Shown piece by piece: positions 1-13,200 of a DNA stretch of 64,000 bases (position 1 is its first letter; each line of letters starts with the position of its first letter). The notes under the pieces were generated by a model. That model ran no database searches and was not told where the DNA came from. It saw nothing but the letters and a program-made list of their open reading frames with translations. A program made the position numbers and the translations under genes. Source of the stretch: Bactericera cockerelli (lineage: Eukaryota > Arthropoda > Insecta > Hemiptera > Triozidae); NCBI GenBank assembly GCA_024516035.1, contig CM044962.1:10231161-10295160 (forward strand), written 5' to 3'.

Positions 1-16
1 TTTTTATTATTATTAA

Positions 17-216
17 TTTGGGTTTAACATTGCTTTCAACTGCATGGTCACATCACAACAGGGTTACCCTCCATTTGCAGGAAACTCACAAACCTGCTAC
101 ACAGATTAACCTAACCCACCTTTGGTTGGGCTGGAATGCCAGAATCACAAAGTCTTCAACTTACTGGATCTTCACTTTGGTGATCCTATGAGAACTAGTG
201 CATTCAATGTGCCATC
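17..216 (-). repeat. 5S rRNA-derived SINE (minus)
   Basis: Read on the minus strand, the head resembles 5S rRNA (AAAGTGAAGATCCAGTAAG for the usual CCGAAGTTAAGCAACGTCC region), followed by the family tail GTTAGGTTAATCTGTGTAGC. It is diverged relative to the copies at 35886 and 51689. Confidence 0.65.
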
Positions 217-1033
217 TGACAAACTCATATCAAATTGTTTTCCTTGTCCAGAAAATCAGTCTGGTGTGCCAAGATTAGATAGATTAGAAGATAAATGTGA
301 ATTTTGTAAATGTAAACTTTAATTAAAAAAAACTTTTTTTACCATTATTTGAATCAAGAATGGTATTAATGGGGGTAACTGTTGTACTCCAAATTCCATA
401 GACAGCTCCAGGCATAGAGCTGTAATCTATTTTGATCATGATTAGCTGTAACCTCAAGATTTATTCCATCTAATTGTGAGGTATGAAATCTAGAAAACAC
501 AAAAAAACTCAATATGAGAAAAAAATATTAATATAATAAAACAAAGAAAATAATTGGGTCTGATGGAAGACCTCAATGATTGTAAAATAATAATAATAAT
601 TACCTAAATGGCAGATGCCAATGCCCCTGCATTCTTGGGGGTCCCATGCTTTTGGCAGATTACACTAGATTCTAAGAGTTTTTGGATGAGCTTACTCTAG
701 GTATTCCTGTATTCTCATGCAAATTTTGATATCTGTTACCATTAGGACTGTTGTATTCATTACAGACAATCCCAGCCATCCAGAGATTTGAGTTTTATGA
801 AAGACATGAATCCTTTTTATGAAATGATTTTCTTTGAAACAATCTTTTCATGAACTAATTGATTTCACTGTCCAATAATGATATGAAAAATTCAATTTCC
901 TTATCTTCTCTAGACAGTCCAGACTAATAAGACTTTCTTCAATTGATGTATGGTAATTCAGGTAGAATAGTTGTAGTTTTAATGTAAATTAAAAAGCCTT
1001 CACTCATTGAGTGGTGAAAGTGACAATTATATC

Positions 1034-1183
1034 ACTTGCACCTATTCTTGTAGAATCACCAAAGTTAAGCAGCGTCCAGTGAGGTAAAGACTTTGTGATG
1101 CTGGCACTCTAGCCTAACCCAGGCTGGGTGAGGTCAATGTGGGTAGCAGATTTGTAAGTTTCCTGCGAAGAAAGGGCAAACCG
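1034..1183 (+). repeat. 5S-derived SINE, partial
   Basis: The head contains ACCAAAGTTAAGCAGCGTCC, which matches the internal pol III promoter part of 5S rRNA. It is followed by the shared tail CCAGGCTGGGTGAGGTCAAT. The 5' end is diverged. Confidence 0.7.
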
Positions 1184-2223
1184 GTCGAATCGGTTCACGT
1201 TAAGATACACTACTGTGCTTGCTGGAACTTGGCCTGGCGCACTGCCGTGCGCTCGGATACCAAGATATAGGCTAGAATAGCCTTAAAGAACCTGAAGAAC
1301 TTGGTGCTTCATACCCAGACAGCACAGTCAACTGGATGTATACCATACTGTTAGGTGGAAAAAGTCTACTTGCCCACCTGGAAATCAACTGGAGATTTCC
1401 ACCTTCCACCTGACCTCCACCTGGAAATCAACTGGAAATGAACTGGAAAGTAACCCAACTTTTAACTGGAAGTCAGTTGCCCAAAGTCAACTGGATTTGT
1501 TCCACTTATTTCCAGCTACTTGTAGCGCTCTCTAGTGGATAGGTAGTAACTCACTACCACAATGTTGACATACCTATTTACCTATACTGTACATTATACT
1601 ACATAATAATCAAATGCTACGCTCTTGGTTTTGAGGTTGTGGGTTCGAATCCCATTATATGCATTTTTTTTTTTCAAATAATAATAGTAATAAAAATACT
1701 AGAAACAAATGTATATTAGGCATAAATTCAATTTCAGTTATTTAATTTAGAGGCCATACATTCAAATCTCATGAAGAATATTTTTTTTGTATAAAAATAA
1801 AGTAATAAATTTTAAATAGGTTTTTTTAACACGTACACACACACAATTTTGAGTATATTTTTTTTCATATATAAATTTGGAAAGAAAAAGAAAATAACTA
1901 CTCTGTTTTAAACAACACAATTCAAATAAGACTCTTTAACATTATTATATTTTTACAATAAGAGTGTTTATTATTAAAAAAATTGTCCCAAAAGTGTAAA
2001 ATGCACTATCAAATTTCCACCATGTCACAAGACCTTGTACCAATGTATCACAAGTATTTCTAAGTAGGTATAATCTCTATATATAAAACTCAAAGTTATG
2101 CATGTCTGGCTGACTATGTCCTCTTGGGGTTACAATACCAAACGGTACTCTCACTGAGAGTTCACCCCCCTAAGCCACCTTCAACATACTAGAAAATTAT
2201 CAAAATTAAAATATCTAATACAA

Positions 2224-2430
2224 TTTTCAAGTGCACTGGTAATCAAGTGGTTAATGCGCTAGTCAGATAATCAACCTAGCGTAGGGTTCCGTTGTTTCAA
2301 TTTTTTCCTCATTATGGTTGTGACCACATAATAATAAGACTCTGAGGGTTAGGTGGTAGAAAATGCTTTGAGCATAACCTTTAACCTTACCTGGTGGTTA
2401 CCTTCCAGTTAAAAGTGTTATTATTATTTT
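2224..2430 (+). repeat. tRNA-derived SINE (family B)
   Basis: The head has an A-box-like GTAATCAAGTGGTTAATGCG. The tail is shared with copies at 15058, 34487, 36311 and 47968 (minus): AGACTCTGAGGGTTAGGTGG, then GGTGGTTACCTTCCA, and a terminal ATT run. It is contained in the 2.97-kb element. Confidence 0.7.
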
Positions 2431-3224
2431 TATTGGGACACCGGCCATGAGAAAAAACCTTAATGGTGACAAAATGCCAGGTTTTAGCTAGTATAGAAAT
2501 AAAATAATGATATCCAATTATAAAATATGCTCATAACATGTACAAGTACATAATCACAATAAAATAATAATACTATGTAAATTAAAATATATTTCTTTTG
2601 AGAAACCAAAAATAACAAAGAAATAAACTAATAGCCAGCAGAAAATGAAGATGGGGCATGGAATACACCAGTTTTCATGAAATTGCAAAAGTTAAGCAAT
2701 GTCTAACGGGTTGAACATGGATTAGTGAATGTTATTATGTATTTGTAATCCTTCATGACAATTTATATACTGCTGTGGCTAATTAGAATTGCTGGGTTGT
2801 TTGCTTTGAGAATTATTACCAAAAAACATTGTTATACTTAAATTAAAACAAAATTGACTTGTTAAGACTAGTGAAATTATAAAACACAATAGTGTGGAAC
2901 ACTTTTTTTAAATAGATATAAAATTAACTCAAAATTTAAGGGCCTTCATAGTAATAAGGTGGTAGAGAGAGCACAATAGTTATTATTGTTATTATGAACA
3001 GTGCACAGTAAATTGGCCAATTAATTTTAAATCAAGTAATCAGGAAGCATGTCACAAAGTAAACATCATTTTTTAGTGTGGCAGAACCACCTATCAGTGA
3101 AATATTCATTTTATAATGAATATTTATATTTTATAAAGTATTGTACATCTAAATAAAATCCACAGAGTGAAAAATTTCACTATCTAGCACTATGCATTCA
3201 GCTGTTTCTTTGCTTGAACCAGAA

Positions 3225-3390
3225 CCTTTTTTAGCCAACCTATGGTCAAGAGATCTTGAGCATAAAAAATTCTGTTTCCCTTAACACATGAGACTAGCAT
3301 TCATGGTCCTGCTTTGGCTTAGCTAGGCTAGGTGAGATTAATATGGGTAGCTGGTATGATTCCAAGTGAACTGAAGGTGTTAATCCCACT
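3225..3390 (+). repeat. SINE tail fragment inside the large element
   Basis: It contains GGCTAGGTGAGATTAATATG and GGGTAGCTGGTATGATTCC, the body and tail of the family G SINEs seen at 23896, 31600 and 53116. The paralogous position in the second element copy, near 47145-47165, lacks it, so it inserted after the two copies separated. Confidence 0.6.
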
Positions 3391-4638
3391 GAAGGTCCAG
3401 GAACAGCAGAGTGCAGAAAGTTCATTAGGGTCCAAGTGGATGTCTCTAGAAATGGATGGTTATTGTCAGATGAAAAAGGTGATCCAGTATTAACTGCTTC
3501 TTGTCCTCTCCTTTCCTTCTGTCACGATTTAGACAAACTTAAGAACTATTTTTTGAAACATCTCGAAAGCAAATTTGGAGTTCAGAAATGACAAAGTAAA
3601 CACTTTCATAGTTATAAAAAAGATGTTCAAAACTAATTAAAATATTATTTGTATTTAAAATATGTTCAAATAAATGAAATACCTATTATTTAAGAGAATT
3701 ATTAATTATTTAAAACAATTCACAATTTGTCACAAAAATATCACAATTTCTGAATTTCCTTCAACAAAGGACGAGTTTTATCTAAACAAAGGACGAGTTT
3801 TATCTATAAAAAAGATGTTCAAAACTAATTAAAATGATATTTGTATTTAAAAATGTTCAAAACTAAATGAAATACATATTTAAAAGAATTATTAATTATT
3901 TTATATTTAAAACAATTTACAATCACCATATCACCAATATCACAATGATTCTGAAATTACGAAAGATCAAAGATGGCGTCTTCAACAAAGGACGCGTTTT
4001 ATGTAAACTGGAAAAAATATGGAACATTTCCAGCTGACTGGTCAACTGACTAAATTCTACTCATGTCCTAGCTGGAGAGAGTCGTTATATTTCCAGCTGA
4101 CTGCCCAGGTGACTGAGTCTAGATGGATTTTTGTTGGAAATATCCAGGTGGCTGGTCAACTGATTTAATCCATGATGGAAAAATCCAGCTGTCGGGACAG
4201 TTGGAGGTCCAGTTGACTTTATACACCTGGATATTTCCACCTTAAATCCAGACTGGAAGTCACCTTCCGTGCTGTCTGGGTAAAAACAAACAGATACTAC
4301 TACTACTACACTTGTACCTATTTTTTAATTGGCTCCATCAGAAGAGTTCCTTTCTATGTTACTTAATTTTTTTTAAATTTTAAATGAAACACTGGAAGTT
4401 ATAGACATTCATTTTTTGTAAGTTCTGAATACACAATTCCAGACAAAATGTCAAAGGGACTTTATTATGAGTGATAATTCAGTTTGTGTTAACAGTTCAC
4501 AAGACTACTAGTTTCTTATTATTCTTTTGACTTGTGTGATTCATAGGTTGGGAGTGTGAGTCATTTGATGAGTATCTCCTGTATCCTAAATCTAAGGACA
4601 AATTTAATAGACAAATTCTATATCACTAGTCATTTCTA

Positions 4639-4769
4639 AGGGCGGAATTAATAGACGTTTTTGTAATACCTCTGTGGCGCTAAGTCACGGATTGCGTACT
4701 GTGTAAAATAGGGAAAATCGACACTTACCAACGACTTAAGTTATTGATGTTGTCTATTAATTCCGCCCT
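4639..4769 (+). mobile_element. 131-bp MITE, family 1
   Basis: The terminal inverted repeats are AGGGCGGAATTAATAGAC and its complement, flanked by TAA/TAA. The inner sequence (CTCTGTGGCGCTAAGTCACG) is identical in style to copies at 8614, 13114, 17902, 22391 and 59828. It has no coding potential. It abuts a truncated, inverted second copy (4770-4857). Confidence 0.85.
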
Positions 4770-4857
4770 AAGTGTTGGTTTTCCCTATCTTACACAGTAT
4801 GCAATCCGTGACTTAGCGCCACAGAGGTATTACAAAAATGTCTATTAATTCGGCCCT
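4770..4857 (-). mobile_element. Truncated inverted MITE, family 1
   Basis: This is the reverse complement of about the first 88 bp of the neighbouring MITE and has one terminal repeat only. Together the two form an inverted repeat with arms of about 88 bp that could fold into a long hairpin. Confidence 0.8.
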
Positions 4858-7030
4858 AAATCTCAGTTATGTCTCAAAATGTGACTAATATAGGATAAGA
4901 TAGGATTTATTTGCTGTACATTAATATTATTTTACAAAGTTATAGGACTTTTTAGTCCTATTAGGGCACTAAAAATTAATGTTTTTGATTATTTTAAAGA
5001 AATGAACTGACAGTAATAAAACTCTATCCTGTTATTTTTTCAGCAGCAACAACCTGTAATGGTATCAATAAAACACAAAACATACATTTACCTACTTGAA
5101 TTCTTCATTTCTTTTTATCCTGGCTCCTGCTCCTTGTGAATGTTGTCTTGTTTCTTGTGATGTGACTCATTCACACTCATGTGAGCACTAAGCAGTGAAA
5201 GATTAGAGAATAGTGATAAGAGATAAGATAAATAAGATTGAATGGGAGTCTGACAGTCTGTGAGTGAAGGGAGTCTGGCCGGTAACACGATTTGAAAGAT
5301 GCCGTCTTTGTTGCCGTCCACACAAGATCCGTTTACACTTCCATATTGTGTGATTCTTACATACAAGGTGGGCATAAAGTCTCACCCCACCCCTCGTATC
5401 TCGAGATATCGCTCGACAAAGGTAAATACATGTTGGATTATATTTTAGGAGATTGACTTGCCCCTAAAAAATCAGCTGCGGCTGGTCATTTCAGCAGGAT
5501 TCAAAATATTAGATCATTTTCAAAATATTAGTGATGAAAGTGGAATTCATTTTGCAAATACATTCCAGTGATTTTAGCTCTCGAACTTACTGTTCTTGAT
5601 GGTTTGACCGACATGGCTAATGTGTTCGTACTCACTGACCTATAACTCATGAAATATAGGTTTCAGGAAGATAAAACTTATTGATAATAACTCCTTACGA
5701 TACCTTTTGGTATAACTCAATATGTTTTAACATTAGAACTTCTATTGTAACCTTGTAGTAAGACCTGCAGTAATACACGCTCAGTCGCTCATGCAAGCTT
5801 GATTAGAAAGAGTGAATCCTACTTCTCGTAAACGTGAATAGGCTTGAATTGTATACTCGCTCAAGTAAATATTCACCTAACTTTGGTGTAGTAAATAGTT
5901 TTAGTAAATCTTACTGTTACTGATTACATTATCGTGCTTGCAAAGTAATCTTACAGCATTCTTCATTCTTACTTCACGTATGCAAATGTGCGAACCAGCC
6001 CTGTACTTTATAAGTAGGTACTTTTTATTGAAAAAATGACCAAATAATTATACCTTGTAGGAATGTCTGGCTGGGGACGTTAAACAGGGGAAGACAATAT
6101 AAAGTGTCACGCTAGATTACTATAATTAGAGAGTAAATTACGCTATTTCTATGTCAAGCTGGCGTTTTATTTTTTTATTTTTTTTTATTTATTTTTTATT
6201 TATTGTATTTATGTTTATTTAGATTTTATTTTATATATATTTATATTTACGTTCAATTAGATTTTATTTATCATATATTTATATTTACGTTCAATTAGAT
6301 TTTATTTATCATATATTTATATTTACGTTCAATTAGATTTTATTTATCATATATTTATATTTACGTTCGATTAGATTTTATTTATCATACTTTTTTTATT
6401 TATTTTTTCTTTATATTGTCGTTCGATTTGATTTGATTTATCATATATTTATATAGTTATTTAGATTTTTATATAATTATTTATACAGTAATATTAAACA
6501 TTTAAATTAATAATAATAGAAAGAAAAAAGAAGAAGAAAAATGGGGGGAAAATTTATGTGGCACTGCAAAATAATAGCATGTAGAAACTGTTTTTAAAAA
6601 TTTATTATGTAATTTTAGATTTATTGTTTAACTAACTTGTATCCCAACCTCTATTGTAAACTCTTATTGAGAAATACAATTATATTTTTATTCTATTCTA
6701 TTATAAGTCAAGCTGACTTGCAGTTTCCAAAGGGATAATGGCTTATGACGACAAAGCCCAAGTTCTCACGATTATTGATCGCAAATAATAAAAAATATAT
6801 ATAATGTCGCTCTAGACGAGAGCCAACTATAATTGGCTGGAGTTACAAAAAAAACTCATTAACAAGACTCTGAGGTTTATAATAATAATAATATCCCCTT
6901 ATTTATACTGCCTGATTAGGTTTAGGCTATGGGTTTAGGTGATAGAAGATGCTTAGAGCTTTGACGACATCGCCTAGTTATTATCTTCCGCTTATTGTTT
7001 GGTGATTCTGATGATGTTGATTGCTTGCAG
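4858..7030. other. AT-rich non-coding stretch with repeats
   Basis: No exon was recognised here. An 86-codon minus-strand open frame at 5115-5375 has no recognisable domain. A 38-bp AT-rich minisatellite lies near 6200-6400. Fragments near 6715-6860 resemble a repeat also seen at 8430 and 43500. Any 5' exons of the CUB gene were not detected. Confidence 0.5.
6200..6400. repeat. 38-bp AT-rich minisatellite
   Basis: Four to five units contain TTACGTTCAATTAGATTTTA followed by TTTATCATATATTTATAT. The units are nearly identical, with GTTCGA variants in the last one. Confidence 0.85.
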
Positions 7031-7234
7031 TCTGTGGAGGTACCCTGGCGAGCCAAGGCACCCTGAGTTCCCCGAACGCCAGTCTGGCCTCCTTCTCGTG
7101 CGAATGGACCAAAGTCGCCCCACCCTACCAGACCTTTGCATTGACCATCGTGGGCACTGTGTCGGCCCAGGATTCCAACAGGCGATGCAACTCTTCCAGC
7201 GCCTTCCTCAGTAACACTCTCATCCTGTACAACT
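7031..7234 (+). CDS. CUB gene exon 1 (start of CUB A)
   Basis: The exon follows the acceptor ttgcttgcag and ends at the donor gtaagc, phase 1 in and phase 1 out. It encodes a CUB opening (VCGGTLASQGTLSSPNAS) and then a second cysteine before Trp (SFSCEWTKV), the usual first disulfide spacing of a CUB domain. It reads on to SNTLILYN, matching the family strand before the DG loop. No upstream exon was recognised in 1-7030, so the junction to the 5' part of the gene is unknown. Confidence 0.8.
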
Positions 7235-10200
7235 GTAAGCAAGACATTTTTAAGAAAAAACTAGAAAAATATGCCATCCACAAAATAATAATAATAATAT
7301 CGTCTTATTTATACTGCCCGATTAGGACTATTAAGTCCCATTATTCCAGCAGTAAGCCCAAGACGTATTATTATGTGGTAAAAATCCTAAATGGGAGGAT
7401 AACATGTCATGTCTCGGCTGGGTTTCGAACCCCGACCTCTGGAATCTTTGGATTCACAGAGTGCCGCCTTTAGCACTGAGCTACCGGGACAATAACACAG
7501 TTGATCCAATCCTCAAAACAAATATACGGTGTATTCAAATAAATTTACGTATTCTCAAAACCCCCCTGTATTACCTTGGAGGATCTCTTTGATGGTTGAA
7601 ACAGTCGCGATGTTTTTTCGTAATTTCCTTTTTTTCAGATCAGAAGCAACTCATCCACCGGCTCTGCTCCACGTATGACACCCCCCACCACCTTCCTCAG
7701 TCCCTACCCTACGACACTGATACACGTGAGATAATATTTTACTAAACTTTTCACCCGTACTTCGCAACGAGACAAAATTTAAACAATAATAATAATGTCG
7801 ACTTATTTATAATAATATCGCCTTATTTATACTGCCCGAAGAGGACTATTAAAGTCCCATTATTCCAGCAGTGAGCCCAAGACATATTATTATGTGGCAA
7901 AAATCCCAAATGGAGGATAACTCGTCATGTCCCGGCTGGGGTTCGAACCCACGACCTCCGGAACCTCTGGATTCACAGAGTGCCGCCTTTAGCACTCAGC
8001 TACCAGGACTGCCCTGGGCGGTATTTTTACTGCCCGATTTGTACTAATTTAGTCCCAATATTCCAGCAGTCAGCCCAAGACTTATTATTATGTGGTCAAA
8101 ATTCCAAACGGGAGAATAACTTGTCTTGTTATTTCCGGCTGGGTTTTGAAACCTCTACCTCTGGATTACGAGACAGAAGTCCACTGAGCTGCCGGGACAG
8201 TTATTACACAAAATGGTTCAAATTACACAAAATGCTTTAAAATGGTTATTACACAAATCTTTATTAGAAGGACAAACAAATGAAGATTTGTACGAGTATA
8301 ATCAATATAATTTTCAAGCACAGTAGAAGAAAATTACTAAAGTTAAATACTTCATTAGTTTTAGTTAGTATCTCGCTAAAGGACTGTGAATTGCGTCGCT
8401 AGAGGACTATAAACAGAGATCAAAGAAGCCAGGCTACTTTGCAGTTTCCCAAGGGTTTAATGGCTTATAGAGAAAAAGCCGAAGGTCTCACGATGATTGA
8501 TTGGAAGTAGAAATTATTGGTCCAGGACGATTCAACTTTTCAACTAAAGTTGACTGGAGACCATCCACCCCCCAGCTGTAGCCAAGCTGGTTACAACAAC
8601 AACAACAATATTTAGGGCGGAATTAATAGACAACATCAATAACTTAAGTCGTTGGTAAGTGTCGGTTTTCCCTAACTTACACAGTACGCAATCCGTGACT
8701 TAGCGCCACAGAGGTATTACAAAAACGTCTATTAATTCCGCCCGTAGTGTTAATAAATTTTCCAACTATGAAATAGATTCAAGATCTGTAGACTTTGTAA
8801 AAAAAAAAAAGTGAAAAACAATTTCTACTTCCACGCCGCAGGCTATCAAAGGCCGCACCTACGTCAACATGTGGCAGTCGCCGCCCATGCAATTCAACAT
8901 GTCCTACCGCAGCTACCCCTGTGGGGGCCTTCTCCACTCCCCCGCCAACATCTCGATCTCATCCAACAGCAGTGAGAGTGTGAACTGTGCCTGGCTGGTG
9001 GAGTACCCTGATGGTGACGAAATCAAGGTACCTCATTAACACTTTGAGCCCCAGAGCTGGGATCGGCGAGTGAGCACGAGGGACCAAGGCAAAAATGCGT
9101 TTTACACCCTTCGTACCAAAGTTTTTTTTTATTGTAAAGTATTGTTATGTGTATTTTGTCGAGAAAATTCGGTACATTTACGTTTTTCAGCTGTACCTTT
9201 TATACTTTATGATTTAACTTTAAAGTAAGGAAGGTCGTGAATACCATATAGAGTACTCATGTCCACATTCAAATTTCGGGTGAGGGTCATCCTATGGTAG
9301 GTACTCATGTCCTTTATGAAATGTCAGCTGAGAGTCATATGTGGTATTCATGGGCTCAAAGTGTTAAGGCCCTAGTTAAGAGCTAATCAGAGTGTTAATC
9401 AAAGATCCTGTAAGCCTAATCGATAAAGTACATAACTCACTTGTCCAGTGCATACTCGTAGTGCTAATCGAGTAAATTGAGTTTTAAAATCCAATGCTAA
9501 TTTCACACTGGTAAAATCAAGGTACCTCATTAAGGAGTTAAGAGCTAATCAGAGTGTTAACTAAAGATCCTATAAGCCTAATGGATGAATTAACTCACTT
9601 GTCCAGTGCATAGTGCTAATCGAGTAAATTGTGTTTTAAAATCAAGTGCTAATAGTTTCACACTGGTAAAATGTTTTTTGCTTTAATTATTTACGAGCTC
9701 TCTGATTGAGTGATTAAAAAATAGGTCACAAAAAAAATGGTTAAAAACGATAGAATCAGCTGTTTGAATTTTTATTTTGACCTTAATGTTGATCCGACTG
9801 ATATTAAAGGACCAATTAAAATTATATCAACCGTGCAACGCAAATTCAAATCTTAACACTCGAGTAGAAGCTTAATTGGTCAATTAATATTTGTGAGATC
9901 AATGAGACTATGCACTCGGGCCTCTATGTTTCATTAAATACGAACTGTTTAACCCGTAGGTACTTTTATTATTATTATTATTATTCAACGCTTTATTAGG
10001 TATAAATGGACATTATGTACATACAAATAATTATTTTAACAATGAAAAAAAAAAAAAAAAAAAAAAAATGGAAACAGTATATACAATAAAAATAAAAAAT
10101 AAAAGAAAATATATAAAAACATAAGTCCTAACTAAAGGGCGGGGTTATTGCCTATGGCAATCTCTTCCAGGTGGGGTTATTGCCTATGGCAAAATACTTT

Positions 10201-13200
10201 GCTACGGTCAGTAATATTCTTCTCTCTATCAGAAAGTTGGTGGCCGAAGCGTCTCGGTTAGAATATTAAAATCCTTCATTGATTCATTCAACCCATCAGG
10301 TCACCGCCTCCCCTAGAGCAGGCCCTTGTGACTCCGCCCCCGATGATACCGCCTACTTCTACATCTACAACGGACCACGCCCCTTTTCTTCGCCCCTGAT
10401 GGCCAAGATCCACCCCTGCACGCTCCAAGGCGCGGTCGCACACACATCCACTAGCAACATACTCTGGATTGAGTACCGCGGCAGAGACACTACGGCGAAT
10501 GGATTCAAGTAATACACACATCTTCGCAAAATAATTATTTTTTTAATCAAATAATTGACAATTTTTGGTCACAACATAGACTTTTTAAGGAAACAAAATA
10601 CACATACAAACCACGGGCGTAGCCAGGATTTTGTCTAGGGGGGGGGCTGATGAGGAAAATCAATAATACCTATGAACAATCAATACTACCTAGTGTTTCA
10701 TACTCTCTGGATTTTTCTAGGATTGGGCAGTATGAAAAAAGTTAAAATATTATTTTAGAAGAATTAGGTTGTTTAGGTACCCACTCCTTCGCGAGAGAAA
10801 AATTACAACAACTCCGGCACTGATTTTGAAATCAGCTGAAGGTCCCTACTGGATGCAAATCTTGATACATCGGGTTCCCTCTATGTTATTTTTGATCTCA
10901 GTGTTAAACACTCATCTTTAAAAATAAACAATAATAAATAGGGAAGGGTGGGGGTGATTCTGATTGACACTTATACTAGGTATTTGAGCCTTATATTATG
11001 AAATTGATCTTTATATTATGTATTTGAACCTTATATTATATATATTTGAGCGTCGATATGGATTTCATTTTATTTTTACTTTACAGTTTGAATATGGAGA
11101 AAGTAGTGCTGTCTTGTGGAGATATTCTGAGTTCACCTGAAGGTGTGATCGAGAGTCCGGGCTACGCAGACCGCGCCTATCCCGCCAATACTGAGTGTGA
11201 ATGGTACTTTAAAATTTATTTATAAAATTAAACTATTTATTACATTAATTATTGTACCCCATTAGGTTTCGGAAAAACCAAAGTAAAAGAAGAAGAAGAT
11301 TACCTATATACATTAATTTTATTGTACAAATTACAAATTCTAGATGTAACGGTTTTAAACCCAGATAACGCGGTGAATTTTTTTGTTTTATTTTTTTGGA
11401 GTGATATTGAGTCCTAAATCAAAATAAAAGTGCTGTCAACTTATCACTCGGACTCAAAACAAAGAACTTGAAGTGTCGCCAACTATCCTCAACAAGCTGA
11501 ATTAATTAGAAAAATCCATAATGTAGTACTATTGTAGTACCTTTCAAGCGTCCTTCTGGAAGGACGTCAGCCCCATCTGGGTTAATAGGTATTCATTATT
11601 ACAAGAAATAAAAAAACAATCCTTATCGGGCAGTGTAAATGAATGTCTATTAATAATTTAATATTTATTTTATTTTTCTATTTCTTTTATAAAAACTTAT
11701 ATTATTAAATCACAGTACAAAAGCCTCATCGAGCCCTTGGTTGACAGGCAACGTACCAAGTCTGGCCGCCGCATTGCCTCTTTGGACGGCCATAGCGAGT
11801 CTTTGTTTAAAAATAAAATGCTGATTTGATGTCGCCTGTTATTTCAATCAAGCGTCGTCCCACCTCTTTGACAAAGAGTTCTACGGATACTATTATTTAT
11901 TAAAATATATATTATTATTTATTTATTATTATTTATAGACCTTATGGCCCACGAGTGGGCATATTCAATCGTCAAATTTTACAAAAATGATACATTTAGT
12001 ATAATAATATTAATATTTATTTAATTATAGCATTATTTTACAAGGGGTTATTAAATATAGAATAATATCTTGCCTTCATGTTCCACCCAGGTATATTCAA
12101 GTGCAGGATGGTTTCTTCATTTCTCTTCACTTCGCAGATCGCTTCTTCATCCAGGATAGTGTGAACTGTTCCTCCGACTATCTACAGGTAATCCTCCTAA
12201 CTCTTCATCCAGGACAGTGTGAACTGTTCCTCCGACTATCTGCAGGTAATCCTCCTAACTCTTCATCCAGGATAGTGTGAACTGTTCCTCCGACTATCTG
12301 CAGGTAATCCTCCTAACTTTTCCAGCCAGGATAATGTGAACTGTTCCTCCGACTATCTGCAGGTAGGTAATCCTCTTAACTCTTCATCCAGGATAGTGTG
12401 AACTGTTCCTCCGACTATCTACAGGTAGGTAATCCTCCTAGCTCTTCATCCAGGATACTGTGAACTGTTCCTCCGACTATCTACAGGTAATCCTCCTAAC
12501 TCTTCATCCAGGATAGTGTGAACTGTTCCTCCGACTATCTGCAGGTAACTGAAAAACACGATTAGCTCAGTGGTAAAAAACTCTCCTGCCATGCGGAAGG
12601 TCCCGGGTTCGAACCCCAGAGCCGACAAAAAAATTGTATTCAAAAATTGATTTACATAAAAGAGGAACCCGAATCACCGACATCCATTTCACAAGTCGGC
12701 CGCCTTTTCGATCAAGCTACTGAGGTATATGTACGTAATACGTAATGATTATCTAGATACCGACCTCAGTAGCTTGATCGATAAGGTAGGGGACATTGTA
12801 ACATGGAGATCGGGGTTCAAGTCCCAATTTCGGTAAAAATTTATATTTATACTCCGTAGGGATGGGAAAGCTAGAAAACGGACCACAAGTATTTACAGTC
12901 TACAGTAGATGCTGTTTCATGGCTAAGAATACGAAAAAAAAGTCCCGGGTTCGAACCCCAGAGCCTACAAAAATATTTATTCAAAATTTACAGTAGTTTT
13001 TCATAAGGGACTCCTTCCGTTGACACTTATTTGTTAATGTAAATCTCCACCAGGTAAATCTTTTTATTATTATTATTGTAATATTTTCTTTTAAAATAAG
13101 TACAACTATATTAAGGGCGGAATAATTAATAGACGTTTTTTTAATACCTCTTTGGCGCACTGTGTAAAATAGGGAAAACCAACACTTACCAACGACTTAA

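Larger units (their letters stand above)
1314..4280 (+). mobile_element. 2.97-kb terminal-inverted-repeat element, copy 1
   Basis: The ends are CCCAGACAGCAC and GTGCTGTCTGGG, flanked by TA on both sides. The subterminal zones carry many short AACTGGA/CCAGTTGA-type repeats on both strands. No transposase was recognised, so it is non-autonomous or unclassified. Within it lie a tRNA-like SINE (2224-2430), a 5S-like stretch (2651-2740) and a SINE tail insertion (about 3225-3355) that the second copy lacks. The inverted copy is at 46335-49070. Confidence 0.8.

Noticed and set aside
5115..5375. An 86-codon minus-strand frame as a gene
   Set aside because: No domain, no splice context and a biased C-terminal half. 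A chance open frame is as likely.
12561..12640. A tRNA-Gly(GCC) gene
   Set aside because: The A and B boxes fit, but no pairing acceptor stem is present and similar heads with SINE bodies occur at 13960, 15409 and 16640.
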